From DAOPYU01 sp942493245 (GTDB lineage: Bacteria; Sumerlaeota; Sumerlaeia; UBA8349), in contig OW818685.1 of NCBI GenBank assembly GCA_942493245.1, positions 5,932,855-5,996,854 on the forward strand: DNA of 64,000 nucleotides, read 5' to 3'. Position 1 is the stretch's first letter; every line of letters starts with the position of its first letter. Positions 8,819 to 17,430 of this stretch are shown piece after piece. The notes under the pieces were generated by a model. That model searched no databases. It was not told where the DNA came from and saw only the letters and a program-made list of their open reading frames with translations. The translations under genes were made by a program, and so were the position numbers.

Positions 8819-10160
8819 CCTTGTCTGGAGATATCCGGCACAGATGCGCGGGCGTATGGATCTCTCGGACTTGCAAACCGTAGAGAGGGACACTGAGGTA
8901 AAGAAAACAGAGGATTGCGCACACAAATGCGAGCGGCGTATAGGCAGGAAACGAGAACCCCATCTTCGAGATTTTCACCCGTAAGTTTTCCCGACTGACC
9001 AGCCACGCCAGCAGGAGAAAAATCGGAAAGACGAGCAAGAGACTGATCCGACCGGGTACCCGAAACGAGGACGCCAGGGGTAACAACTTCCAGGCCACGT
9101 AATGAACCGGCGTCGCAGCGCCCAGCATGTAAAAAAACACGGCCAGACACACCAGCCACAAGACAAGAATCACCCGTTCCACCTTCTGATTGACCAGAAG
9201 AACCAGCGGCAGCAGAGCCACGGCGGCCACGAGCGCCGACCCGCCGAAGGAACCGAAAATGTCGCTGTGAAGCGGATTGAAGATGCTGCTCAGATTTCCA
9301 TAAACCGTATCTGAGAAACCGAGAGAAAAGATGTAACGCTGGCCGGCCCGAAAAGCGCTTTCTTTCAGAAAATCCAGATAAAGCGGCGCCAGAAATACCA
9401 CCGACAACGCCCCCCCCGCCGCAATACTGGCAATCCCCTCGGCATAGTATCGGAGCACCCGGCCCGGCCGGACCTCGATCTCCGGCAACACGGTTCGCAA
9501 ATAGAAAGGCGCCGTAACCAGGACCAACGCCGCGCCCAGCAAGCCAAAATAAGTCATCTGCGGTTGCCCGGAACACACCAGCAGGTACGTGGCGATCACG
9601 GTGGGCGCAAAACCGAAGCGTTTGGGCGTTTGCAGGTAACGCCACGCGATCGCCACACACAGCCACAGACTGGCCACGAAACTTTCGCACGGCGCCCCCA
9701 CGCGCAGCATATCCAGCATGCGCATGTTATAGACCGTCAGGAAGGAAATCACAAAAGCGAGGAGAACCGGAATTCGAATCCGGCGGAGGAACAGAAAAAG
9801 AATCAGATGGGTCAATCCGAGCGAAAGAAAACGCAACAGGGTCAGAACCTCGAGAGCCTGACCGTTCCAGTAACCTGGAACAATCGAAGCCAGGTGGGCG
9901 AGCGGGTGGTAGATCCCGCCCAGCATCAACGCGATCGAGGGAACACCGCCCGCAAATCCCGGAATGAAGAGCGGGAAGGAACCGTGCCGGATCGAGAACA
10001 ACATTTCCATCTGCTGCTGGACGGCGAACTCGGGATAATCCGCCCCCAGGGTCAAAGACCCCAGGAAAGGCACCATCCAATAAAGAACACCGAACGGCAA
10101 CAGGAAAAAAAGCGGGTACCCGAGAAAACGCCAACGATTGCCAGCAAGCGATTTATCCAC
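8796..10160 (-). pseudogene. N-terminal half of IS-split YfhO-like membrane protein
   Basis: The GTG at 10160 follows GAGGAGGT by 7 nt, an excellent ribosome-binding site. The frame encodes about 446 residues of host protein, then runs into the IS and stops at 8796. It has an N-terminal transmembrane helix (GYPLFFLLPFGVLYWMVPFL) and the YfhO-type luminal motif SLTLGADYPEF. About nine more hydrophobic helices follow, including SSFRVPGRISLLLVFPIFLLLA, similar in layout to the intact copy at 30670-33561. YfhO proteins are large polytopic membrane proteins linked in some bacteria to glycosylation of lipoteichoic acid or other envelope polymers; the role here is unknown. Insertion separates it from about half of the protein, so the product is probably non-functional. 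Confidence 0.9.
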
Positions 10161-10212
10161 AACCCGACCTCCTCTGGTTTGTTCTCTTGAGGGCGCCCGA
10201 CTCTCGAGCAAA

Positions 10213-10241
10213 ACCATAGCAGGACTCCCGGCGCCGCACAA
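10213..10241 (-). promoter_or_regulatory. Candidate sigma-70 promoter for the split YfhO gene
   Basis: Minus-strand TTGTGC (10236-10241) and TATGGT (10213-10218) are spaced 17 bp apart, about 45 nt upstream of the GTG start. It is back to back with the kinase promoter. Confidence 0.4.
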
Positions 10242-10257
10242 GAGCGCGATTGCATCC

Positions 10258-10286
10258 TTGATCTTTCTCCGGGGCCGGGGTACTAT
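10258..10286 (+). promoter_or_regulatory. Candidate sigma-70 promoter for the kinase gene
   Basis: TTGATC (10258-10263), a 17-bp spacer and TACTAT (10281-10286), about 70 nt upstream of the chosen start. Good hexamers with ideal spacing. Confidence 0.5.
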
Positions 10287-10356
10287 CGGCACTGGAATAC
10301 CGGGTAGCGGTGAAGTCCCCGATGGTATGCACCGCCTGAAACGAGGTTCTGGCGTC

Positions 10357-11277
10357 ATGGATGTGCTTGCGAATGCGACAGTGAGAATCCAGCAGATGTG
10401 GCAGGAAAGCGACCGGGTGGCTTTCAGCCGCAATGGATTGCAGGGACAATGTCTGCCCCTCATTTCAACCCTGGATATTCGCAACCTCCCGTGGGAAACA
10501 CGCCAACGGCGCAAAAACGACCCGACAATGCTTGAAACCCCGGTGACGTGCGTCAAACGATCGACCACGCGGTCGGTGCTGACATTCTCCATTCCCACGG
10601 CGGACGCCAATCAATCCGTGAGCCTCTTCGTAAAGCGCTGCAAACCGCGTCTGAGTCTCAAAACACTTTTCTCCTGTTACCGGAAAGGCAAATGCGAGCG
10701 GGAGTGGGATCTGGGCTGGGAACTGCGCAAACGCGGCATCCCGACCGCCTTCCCCCTCGGGTGGGCCGAGCTGCGCGTCCACGGATTCCTGCGCGAGAAT
10801 TATCTGGTCACATTGGGATTGGAAAACACCTGCTCGTTCTACGACCTCTTCAGCAAACTGGGCGACCAGGACGCGCGAAAGTTCTGGATGGGCAATCTGG
10901 GACGCTTCATCCGCCAGGCGCACGAGAAAGGGTTCGCCCACGACGACCTGAGCGCCGAGCACGTCCTGGTCGAGCAGTACCCCGAGGCGCCCGCCGACGT
11001 GAATGGACCCCAGTTCTACTTCATTGATCTCGACCAGTCGCGCCTCTACCCCGGCGCGGTCACGCCCTACCGTCGGGCCCACAATTTCTTCCAGATCTTC
11101 CGTTCCCTCCCCGCGGAACTGCTGGGCCAGCCCGAGCGGGACGCTTTCTACGCGGGTTATTCCTCGGGCATCTGGCGTCCGGAACACATCGAGGCTTTCG
11201 AACAATCCATCCGCCTGATCGCCCTGCAGAAAAAGATCGGCAGACTCTTCCGGCTGAAAACCTACCTGGGACGCTGA
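10357..11277 (+). CDS. Lipopolysaccharide kinase (WaaP/Kdo kinase) family protein
   Basis: About 306 residues with a kinase-like fold. A VAIK-like strand is seen as VSLFVKRCKP, followed by the family pattern CEREWDLGWELRKRGIPTAFPLGW. The catalytic loop reads AHEKGFAHDDLSAEHVLV, with the HDD aspartate and downstream basic/acidic residues, and the metal-binding Asp lies in FYFIDLDQS. WaaP/KdkA enzymes phosphorylate sugars of the LPS core on the cytoplasmic side of the inner membrane. The start at 10357 is a guess: GAGG lies 10 nt upstream, and the frame stays open to 10138. It is divergent from the split YfhO gene and shares its promoter region. No other LPS-core genes are nearby. Confidence 0.8.
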   Translation: MDVLANATVRIQQMWQESDRVAFSRNGLQGQCLPLISTLDIRNLPWETRQRRKNDPTMLETPVTCVKRSTTRSVLTFSIPTADANQSVSLFVKRCKPRLSLKTLFSCYRKGKCEREWDLGWELRKRGIPTAFPLGWAELRVHGFLRENYLVTLGLENTCSFYDLFSKLGDQDARKFWMGNLGRFIRQAHEKGFAHDDLSAEHVLVEQYPEAPADVNGPQFYFIDLDQSRLYPGAVTPYRRAHNFFQIFRSLPAELLGQPERDAFYAGYSSGIWRPEHIEAFEQSIRLIALQKKIGRLFRLKTYLGR

Positions 11278-11798
11278 AATCGCCCGCAAATTCCAACGCA
11301 ACCACCGATGAACACGGATGAACCTGGTGCGGCGGAAGACGCAAAGATGCCGGAAATTTACAGGGACTCTTGGCTTTTCCCATATTTTTTAAACTCGGAA
11401 TAGACGGAACACCTGGCGCAGCGAAGCCGCACCCCATCCGTAGGGGCGGACCTGTGTGTCCGCCCAGAGCGCGAGGTCTGTTACCGCGGGGAGCCGTGAA
11501 ACCCCGAGAGAAGGGGATGAAAAGAATCATCGCGCAGAGACGCAGGGACGCGGAGACCGTTTCTTGTAAGCCACATGAGGCACAAAAGTCACAAAAACTG
11601 GAAATTTCCCTGTGCCTTCTGTGCTTTTTTGTGGCTGAAAATCGTGGCGGTCTGCGCAGATTCTGCGAGATAGTAGTACGGAAAACCGCATTTCTGAAGT
11701 TGTGGTTTCCGTGTATTCCGTGGTTTTTGCTTTTCAGTCTGTATTCATATCCCGCCACGGGGAAAAACGTGGGATCAGAGAATTCAGCATTCCCTCAC
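11278..11798. repeat. Gene-free block of short-word interspersed repeats
   Basis: About 520 bp without a credible gene. It is built of low-complexity words such as CACCGATGAACACGGATGAA (11302-11321), GCAGAGACGCAGGGACGCGG (11535-11554) and CCGTGTATTCCGTGGTTTTT. An imperfect inverted repeat brackets about 11569-11635: AGCCACATGAGGCACAAAAG against the reverse complement of TGTGCCTTCTGTGCTTTTTT plus GTGGCT. The style matches the CGCAGAT-type words that flank the GxxExxY gene at 40.8 kb. This looks like decayed repeat sequence. Confidence 0.6.
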
Positions 11799-13259
11799 TC
11801 ACAGACCCGGCGCTTCGTTCAGCGCGCGGGCGCGTTCGAAGGCGTGGGCGGCGCGGATCAGGCGGCCCTCCTCGAAAATCGGCGCGAGAATCTGCAACCC
11901 CACCGGCAGGCGGCCGGGCGTGAACCCCGCGGGTACGCTGACGCCCGGAATGCCCGCCAGGTTGGCGGAAATCGTGAAAATATCCTCGAGGTACATCTGA
12001 AGCGGATCGTTGACCTTCTCGCCCAGTTTGAACGCCGGGGTGGGCGCCACGGGCATGCAGATCACGTCCACGTTCTCGAACGCCTTTTCAAAGTCGCGCT
12101 TGATGAGCGTGCGCACCTTGAGCGCCTTGAGGTAATAGGCGTCGTAGAACCCTGCGCTCAGGACATACGCCCCGAGCATGAGGCGCCGCTTGACCTCGTC
12201 GCCGAACCCCTCGCGGCGCGTGCGCGAGAACATGTCAATGATGTTGTCCGTCCCGGCGGCGCGGTGGCCGTAGTGCGCGCCGTCGTACCGCGCCAGGTTC
12301 GAGGAGGCCTCGGCCGTCGCCACCAGGTAATAGGCCGCGATGGCGTACTCGGAATGCGGCAGTGACACCTCGACCATCTGCGCGCCGAGCCGTTCGAGCG
12401 CCGCGCGGCTGTCGTCCAGAACGGCTGCCACCTCGGGGTCCAGCCCCTCGCCGAAACACTCGCGCGGCAGGCCGACACGTAACCCTTTAATATCGCTGTT
12501 GAGGAACGAGGTGAAATCTGGACGGTCAACCGGGGCAGAGGTCGAATCGCGCCCGTCGTGTCCACTGATCGCGTTGAGCATCAGGGCGCAGTCCTCGACA
12601 TCGCGCGTGAGAGGCCCGATCTGGTCGAGCGACGACCCGTAGGCCACCAGCCCGTAACGCGAGACACGGCCATAGGTGGGCTTCATTCCCACCACGCCGC
12701 AGTAAGACGCCGGCTGGCGGATCGAACCGCCCGTGTCGCTCCCCAGCGTGGCCAGCGCCTCGCCCGCCGCGACCGCCGCCGCCGAGCCACCGCTCGACCC
12801 GCCGGGGGTGCGTTCCAGATCCCACGGGTTGGATGTGGGGTGAAAGCCGGAGTTCTCGGTGGACGATCCCATCGCGAACTCGTCCTGATTCGTCTTGCCG
12901 ACAAAGACCGCGCCTGCCTCACGCAGACGCGCCACCACGGTGGCGTCGTAGGGAGGACGGAAGTTTTCCAGAATTTTCGACGCGCAGGTGGTCGGGAAGT
13001 CGGTCGTGCAGAGGTTGTCCTTCAGACCCAGAGGCACGCCGCACAGCGGGCTTTCCGTGTTTCCGGCAGCCAGTCGCGCGTCCGCCGCCCGGGCCATTTC
13101 CAGCGCCCGGTCGGCGTCCACGGTCACGTAGGCGCGCACGCGCGGCTCGACGGACGCGATGCGGTCCAGCACGGAACGCGTCAGTTCGACGCTCGATATT
13201 TCACGCGCCCGCAGCTGGGCGGACGCTTCATGCAGGGTCCAATTGTAGGGTTCCGACAC
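11799..13259 (-). CDS. gatA: Asp-tRNA(Asn)/Glu-tRNA(Gln) amidotransferase subunit A
   Basis: The glutaminase subunit of the GatCAB complex releases ammonia from glutamine to amidate Glu-tRNA(Gln) or Asp-tRNA(Asn). The amidase-signature triad is visible: Lys in GVPLGLKDN, and the serines in the glycine/serine-rich segment TPGGSSGGSAAAVAAG and in GSDTGGSIRQPAS. It has 486 residues from the GTG at 13259, close to the usual 485; GGGAGGT lies 7 nt upstream, whereas the longer frame to 13352 adds 31 non-conserved residues. gatB and gatC are not adjacent. A non-tRNA amidase is less likely, given the strong GatA-type motifs (KTNQDEFAMGSS, PTYGRVSRYGLVAYGSSLDQ). Confidence 0.95.
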   Translation of the reverse strand: MSEPYNWTLHEASAQLRAREISSVELTRSVLDRIASVEPRVRAYVTVDADRALEMARAADARLAAGNTESPLCGVPLGLKDNLCTTDFPTTCASKILENFRPPYDATVVARLREAGAVFVGKTNQDEFAMGSSTENSGFHPTSNPWDLERTPGGSSGGSAAAVAAGEALATLGSDTGGSIRQPASYCGVVGMKPTYGRVSRYGLVAYGSSLDQIGPLTRDVEDCALMLNAISGHDGRDSTSAPVDRPDFTSFLNSDIKGLRVGLPRECFGEGLDPEVAAVLDDSRAALERLGAQMVEVSLPHSEYAIAAYYLVATAEASSNLARYDGAHYGHRAAGTDNIIDMFSRTRREGFGDEVKRRLMLGAYVLSAGFYDAYYLKALKVRTLIKRDFEKAFENVDVICMPVAPTPAFKLGEKVNDPLQMYLEDIFTISANLAGIPGVSVPAGFTPGRLPVGLQILAPIFEEGRLIRAAHAFERARALNEAPGL

Positions 13260-13454
13260 CGCTTCTACCTCCCGAGTCCTCTGACACCCGGCCGATTCTC
13301 TTCCACCGGGATTATTTGCTTTCAGGGACCAGGGAACCGCCACACAAGACAAATTCCCCCAGTCTCCAGCCCGTTAAACCACAGTCGGACGGTAAATTCA
13401 AGGTGAAGCGGTTAAAGAAGAGTGTCTTGAGATTGAAATGTAACCCGAACAGGA

Positions 13455-13625
13455 TCATCGAAACTGGTTGAAAACCAGATAGGGGATGAAACCGATTATC
13501 AGACAGGCGCTTCCGAGAAAATACCGGTCGGCAAAAACCAGAAGATAAAAGGCGAAACCCCAACAGATCCAAGCGAACAGGATCACGATCCTGGCGAGTA
13601 CTTTTTTGAATAGCCCGTCTTTCAA
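13455..13625 (-). CDS. Small two-helix membrane protein, unknown
   Basis: 56 residues with a short basic N-terminus (KDGLFKKVLAR) and two hydrophobic helices (IVILFAWICWGFAFYLLVF and FLGSACLIIGFIPYLVF). The proposed TTG start overlaps the stop of the upstream hydrolase gene (TTGA). GGAGGGAGG sits 8 nt before it, inside the end of that gene, so translation is probably coupled. No family recognised. Confidence 0.6.
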   Translation of the reverse strand: MKDGLFKKVLARIVILFAWICWGFAFYLLVFADRYFLGSACLIIGFIPYLVFNQFR

Positions 13626-14791
13626 GTTGAAGGCCTCCCTCCGGTTCCCCGCAACCACGTCCCGATCGCCTCTTTCACCTCCTGACGGTTCGAAAAGAAA
13701 AGAAAATGGTCCGATTCCGGATAGAAGTGAGTGGTGACCCGGATTCCCCCCAGATTCATGATTTCCACATTCCGGCGGACCTCGGTCGGGAGAACCCGAT
13801 CATCCTTTTCCCCCTGAAGAACCAGAACCGGACGGTCCCGCCAGGCCGAAAGAAAAGAGGCCGACTCGACCAGGTCGCGTTCAAGGTACCCGCTGATGGA
13901 AATCAGCCCCTTGTACCCCTGTGGATTCTGAATGGCTGCCCGCAGAAGTCCTCGCCCGCCATTCGAAAGGCACACCAGAAAGATGCGCTCTGGGTCCAGA
14001 TTTTGTTGCGTGGCGCACCAAAGCCGAGCCCGTTCGATGGCGGCGGTACCTCCGTCCCTGTTCCAGTTTCCCAACCCAAAACTGGGCGCGACCACCGCGC
14101 AACCGGATGCATCGGCGATACTCTTGAGGACCCACAGGTACCCCTTGAAATTCCCCATGCTGCCGTGGAGAAACAGAAGGACCGGCAGTCGGTCTCCCAC
14201 TTTGCTATTGGGGCGGGGTGGTGTGTACACATAGAGGTGTCCGCCATCGAAGTTCCCCGGAAAGAATTCCGCATAGGCATACCGCATGTTGGACCCGAGG
14301 GCGTGGAAAGCGGGGTCCTGTTCCATCTCCGCATACACCGCCTGGTAATCACGCTGAATCTTGCGCCCCCTTTCACCGGACAACGAATTGTCCAGCAGGG
14401 ACAGCAGGGCCATGCCGAGATTGAACTGGTCCACTTCCGGCACCAGGTTGGACAGGGCGGCGCGCCGAAAGTGTCCCCCGTTCAGGTAATACTGTCGGAA
14501 AGGCGCATCGGCGGATGCTTTCCCATCGGGTGCGAGGGAGTAAGACGTCGCCAGGCACCCCGCCATGACGATTGCACATGCAATACAGGACAAGAGAAAC
14601 CGCTTTCGCGGTTTCGTGTCGCGCGGGGATGCAATCCCAGAAAGAAAAAAGAGAAGACTGGCTGCCAGACCGATACCGGCGAATCCCATCAACCGTCCGG
14701 CAAGGGTCGAGGCGGTCCAGAGGAGTAACAGGGAAAGAAGAAACGGCACAGTCAGGCCGGTGAGGGACCAGATCAGTTTCCTGGAAAACAT
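13622..14791 (-). CDS. Membrane-anchored alpha/beta hydrolase (esterase/peptidase type)
   Basis: 389 residues with three N-terminal transmembrane helices (about 7-27, 33-52, 66-85) followed by an extracytoplasmic hydrolase domain. An oxyanion strand-turn is seen in VLLFLHGSMGNFKGY and a nucleophile elbow in FLVCLSNGGRGLL (Ser in L-S-N-G-G). The acid lies near VLVLQGEKDDRVLP and a C-terminal His in YPESDHFLFF. This matches dienelactone hydrolase/LpqC-like or prolyl-oligopeptidase-like folds, and the substrate cannot be told. The start has GAGGAA upstream. A mini membrane protein is translationally coupled downstream. Confidence 0.8.
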   Translation of the reverse strand: MFSRKLIWSLTGLTVPFLLSLLLLWTASTLAGRLMGFAGIGLAASLLFFLSGIASPRDTKPRKRFLLSCIACAIVMAGCLATSYSLAPDGKASADAPFRQYYLNGGHFRRAALSNLVPEVDQFNLGMALLSLLDNSLSGERGRKIQRDYQAVYAEMEQDPAFHALGSNMRYAYAEFFPGNFDGGHLYVYTPPRPNSKVGDRLPVLLFLHGSMGNFKGYLWVLKSIADASGCAVVAPSFGLGNWNRDGGTAAIERARLWCATQQNLDPERIFLVCLSNGGRGLLRAAIQNPQGYKGLISISGYLERDLVESASFLSAWRDRPVLVLQGEKDDRVLPTEVRRNVEIMNLGGIRVTTHFYPESDHFLFFSNRQEVKEAIGTWLRGTGGRPST

Positions 14792-14849
14792 TTGGATACC
14801 CGTTCCTCATCATTTCTGGGACGAACAGAATCCGGGAGAAAACTCCCGC

Positions 14850-15221
14850 TCACTTCAGGAACAGGTACCGCGCCCCGATGACGAGCAGAAACACGCCGTA
14901 GCATTTTTTGAGCATCAGGTCGGTCATGAATTTGTGGTTGGCGAGTTTGGCTCCGAAGAGGAAACCAACCAGGAGTCCCAGAGCGAGCAGGACCGCCCAC
15001 TTCAGGTTGACATGGCCTTCCTTGTAATAGACCATCGCGCCCAGAAGACCGATGGGGAGGATCTGCGCGGCGATCGAGGTGCCCGTCGCCATCTTCTGGC
15101 TCAACCCGAGCAACAGCACCATCGCGGGCACCATGATCGCCCCGCCGCCAATGCCAAACATCCCCCCGGCGACTCCCGCCACCAGGCCGATCACCGTGAT
15201 CCAGATCGGTAACATGTCCAT
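14850..15221 (-). CDS. TauE/SafE-family membrane transporter, half-size
   Basis: 123 residues, four hydrophobic segments. The family signature GxxxGxxGGMFGIGGGAIMVPAM appears at residues 12-32, and the first repeat continues with QKMATGTSIAAQILP. TauE/SafE proteins (probable sulfite, sulfoacetate or other anion exporters) normally carry two such halves in about 250 residues, so this protein would need to dimerise. The ATG at 15221 has AAAGGAG 7 nt upstream, and the frame ends naturally in FLK. Small single-repeat members are known in the family. Confidence 0.8.
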   Translation of the reverse strand: MDMLPIWITVIGLVAGVAGGMFGIGGGAIMVPAMVLLLGLSQKMATGTSIAAQILPIGLLGAMVYYKEGHVNLKWAVLLALGLLVGFLFGAKLANHKFMTDLMLKKCYGVFLLVIGARYLFLK

Positions 15222-15444
15222 TCGAAACTCCTTTGCGCCCGTGGGTTCCAATGTTGTACCCATCAACCTGAAAACATGCGAATGGTTTTCATAATATCGG
15301 GGAACATGGATATCCTCTCCCCTTTTTCCTTGAAAAGCCCGGAGTGAGCGTTCAGCATACCCGCATGGCTCGGATGGAGTGGCTTTGAGAACCACTCCCA
15401 TAACCTTACCCAATGCGACAACCCGCTGCAACAGGCTTCTCTCG

Positions 15445-15735
15445 ATGCAATACCTTCTCATGACAGTTCTGTTGGGGGTGTTTCTCTACGGGACCATTTT
15501 TAATGGAGTGGTGTTTGTATCCGGTTACTTCCTGAAAAGAAAAGCCCCGTCTGTTGTTCCGTTCATCGGAGGAATGGCGGGCGCGTATTTGATGCGTCTT
15601 TTGCCTTGGGAGGGATTTCACCGGTATTATTGGGTTCCCCTGTTCCTCGATTTCGGTTGTGTCCTGTATGGGGTGTCGATTTGTATTTACCTTCTGATGG
15701 AGCAGATTCGTCCGACTCCAAAAGATCCGATGTAA
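15445..15735 (+). CDS. Small membrane protein, unknown
   Basis: 96 residues with three predicted helices (about 3-24, 33-52, 66-87) and a short charged tail (EQIRPTPKDPM). No family recognised. The start is uncertain: ATG at 15445 with only a weak AGG upstream, while the frame is open back to 15379. It lies 62 bp upstream of the ADP-ribosylglycohydrolase gene on the same strand, so the two may be co-transcribed. Confidence 0.55.
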   Translation: MQYLLMTVLLGVFLYGTIFNGVVFVSGYFLKRKAPSVVPFIGGMAGAYLMRLLPWEGFHRYYWVPLFLDFGCVLYGVSICIYLLMEQIRPTPKDPM

Positions 15736-15797
15736 CCGCACCCAATGCTGTTTTGTGAAAATGCAGACAATCCTGTTCCGAATTCGACTGGATCTGG

Positions 15798-16865
15798 ATG
15801 GACCTCATGAAAACGGAAAGTGTGGTGGGTTGCATTCTGGGGACTGCTGTCGGCGACGCCTTGGGGCTCCCCTATGAAGCGCTCAGCGCCCGACGCGGAC
15901 GCAAACTGTTTGGCTCTCCCGAACGCCACCACCTTGTCTTCGGGCACGGGATGATCTCGGACGACACCGAGCACACCTGCCTGGTCGCGCGGGCGTTGCT
16001 GGCGAGTGGGGGCGATCCGGTCCGGTTCGAGAAGCATCTGGCTGGTTCGTTGCGGTACTGGTTGCTTGGGCTTCCTGCCGGGGTGGGCTACGCCACCCTG
16101 CGGGCCATTCTGAAGTTGTGGGTGGGGTTTCCCCCGGAAAAGAGCGGGGTGTTCTCCGCCGGGAACGGCCCTTCGATGCGAAGCGCCCTGTTGGGGCTTT
16201 TGTATGGCGACCGTCCGGAAATGATGAAGGAGTTTGTCCGCCGGTCGTCTCGTCTGACGCACTCGGACCCCAAGGCTTACTTCGGCGCGCTGGCGGTCGC
16301 CTGCGCCACTCACCTGAGCGCGTCCCGGGATGTGGTGCGTTCGGACTACTTTCTCCAGATGCTCCGGGAATGTCTTGCAGGAGAAGCGGCGGGTGAATTC
16401 CTCCAGTCTCTGGAGCGGGCTTGCGCCTCGGCGGCCACTGGGGAACCCGTGAGCCGGTTTGCGGAGTCGATCGGTTGCCAGAAGGGCATTACGGGGTACA
16501 CGTACCACACGGTTCCGTGTGTGATCCAGACGTGGCTGCGTTACCCCGCCGACTTTCGCTCCGCGATGGTCGAAATCATCGGTGCGGGGGGTGATACGGA
16601 CACGACTGGTGCGATTCTGGGCGGAATCCTCGGGGCGCGGGTGGGGAAAGCCGGTATTCCCGAGGCGTGGTTGTCCGGCATTCTCGAATGGCCGTGCAGT
16701 GTGGCGTGGATGGAACGGCTGGGCGAGGCTTTGGCGTGCATTGAAGTCGATGGGGAATCTGTTCAACTTCCGCGGCTGTCTGTCCCCGGTTTGCTGCTTC
16801 GGAATGTCTTCTTCTGGGGAGTGGTGTGGGCACACATTCTGAGACGAATGTTTCCGCCCTATTGA
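15798..16865 (+). CDS. ADP-ribosylglycohydrolase (DraG/ARH) family protein
   Basis: Enzyme family that removes ADP-ribose from proteins or small molecules using two magnesium ions. Metal-ligand motifs are visible: GTAVGDALGLPYE near the N-terminus, MISDDTEHT (about 52-60), and the C-terminal GAGGDTDTTGAILGGILGA. The length, 355 residues, suits the family, and a hydrophobic C-terminal stretch (SVPGLLLRNVFFWGVVWAHIL) may anchor it to the membrane. The partner ADP-ribosyltransferase is not in the window. ATG at 15798 used; 15807 also possible. Confidence 0.9.
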   Translation: MDLMKTESVVGCILGTAVGDALGLPYEALSARRGRKLFGSPERHHLVFGHGMISDDTEHTCLVARALLASGGDPVRFEKHLAGSLRYWLLGLPAGVGYATLRAILKLWVGFPPEKSGVFSAGNGPSMRSALLGLLYGDRPEMMKEFVRRSSRLTHSDPKAYFGALAVACATHLSASRDVVRSDYFLQMLRECLAGEAAGEFLQSLERACASAATGEPVSRFAESIGCQKGITGYTYHTVPCVIQTWLRYPADFRSAMVEIIGAGGDTDTTGAILGGILGARVGKAGIPEAWLSGILEWPCSVAWMERLGEALACIEVDGESVQLPRLSVPGLLLRNVFFWGVVWAHILRRMFPPY

Positions 16866-16992
16866 TTTTCCTCTTGTGCTCGGTTACGCCCTCTGCATGT
16901 GGCTCAGAATCAGCCCCACGACCGATATCTGCTCACGGTAGAACGGAGCGCTCAACCCGTGACGCGACGATCCACGGGATATCCACCGGCGA

Positions 16993-17319
16993 TCAGTAAA
17001 TCAGCAACTGCGGCACGTGGGCGGGGGGAGCGACCGGATCTGACGGGCCTAAAGGGTCCAGCAGTCCGATGTACAGGTGCGCGCCCGCCCCATTGGCGGT
17101 ATCGACACCGGCCTGATCGGTCCCGGCCAGGAGGAGGGTTGCTCCGGCCGTGTTTACAAGCGCCGGAACAGCCGACGCGCTTTCGGTCGAGATCGAGCGC
17201 AGGACACCGCCCGCGCCGTTCTGCTGGCTGGCCAGGGCCAGAGTGCCGACCAAGCCGCTCAGGACCAGGAACAGCGCCAGCACGGCGGTCCAGCGTCTGG
17301 GGTTGGGGTTTTTTTGCAT
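16993..17319 (-). CDS. Small exported hypothetical protein
   Basis: 108 residues beginning with a basic N-region (MQKNPNPRRW) and a hydrophobic stretch (TAVLALFLVLSGLVGTLALA) that reads as a signal peptide cleaved near LALA-SQ. The mature part is rich in Ala/Gly/Ser with no recognisable motif. AAGGAT lies upstream of the ATG. It is downstream of, and on the same strand as, the large repeat protein gene, 111 bp away. Confidence 0.5.
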   Translation of the reverse strand: MQKNPNPRRWTAVLALFLVLSGLVGTLALASQQNGAGGVLRSISTESASAVPALVNTAGATLLLAGTDQAGVDTANGAGAHLYIGLLDPLGPSDPVAPPAHVPQLLIY

Positions 17320-17430
17320 GCTCTATATCCTTCTTCGTCTCAAGGTAACCATTGCTGGGGAAAGTGAGGCTCCGCAAGACGGCCTCTTTCCTGAGAACCT
17401 GTTTTTCTCATGCGACACAGCACCCAAGCA

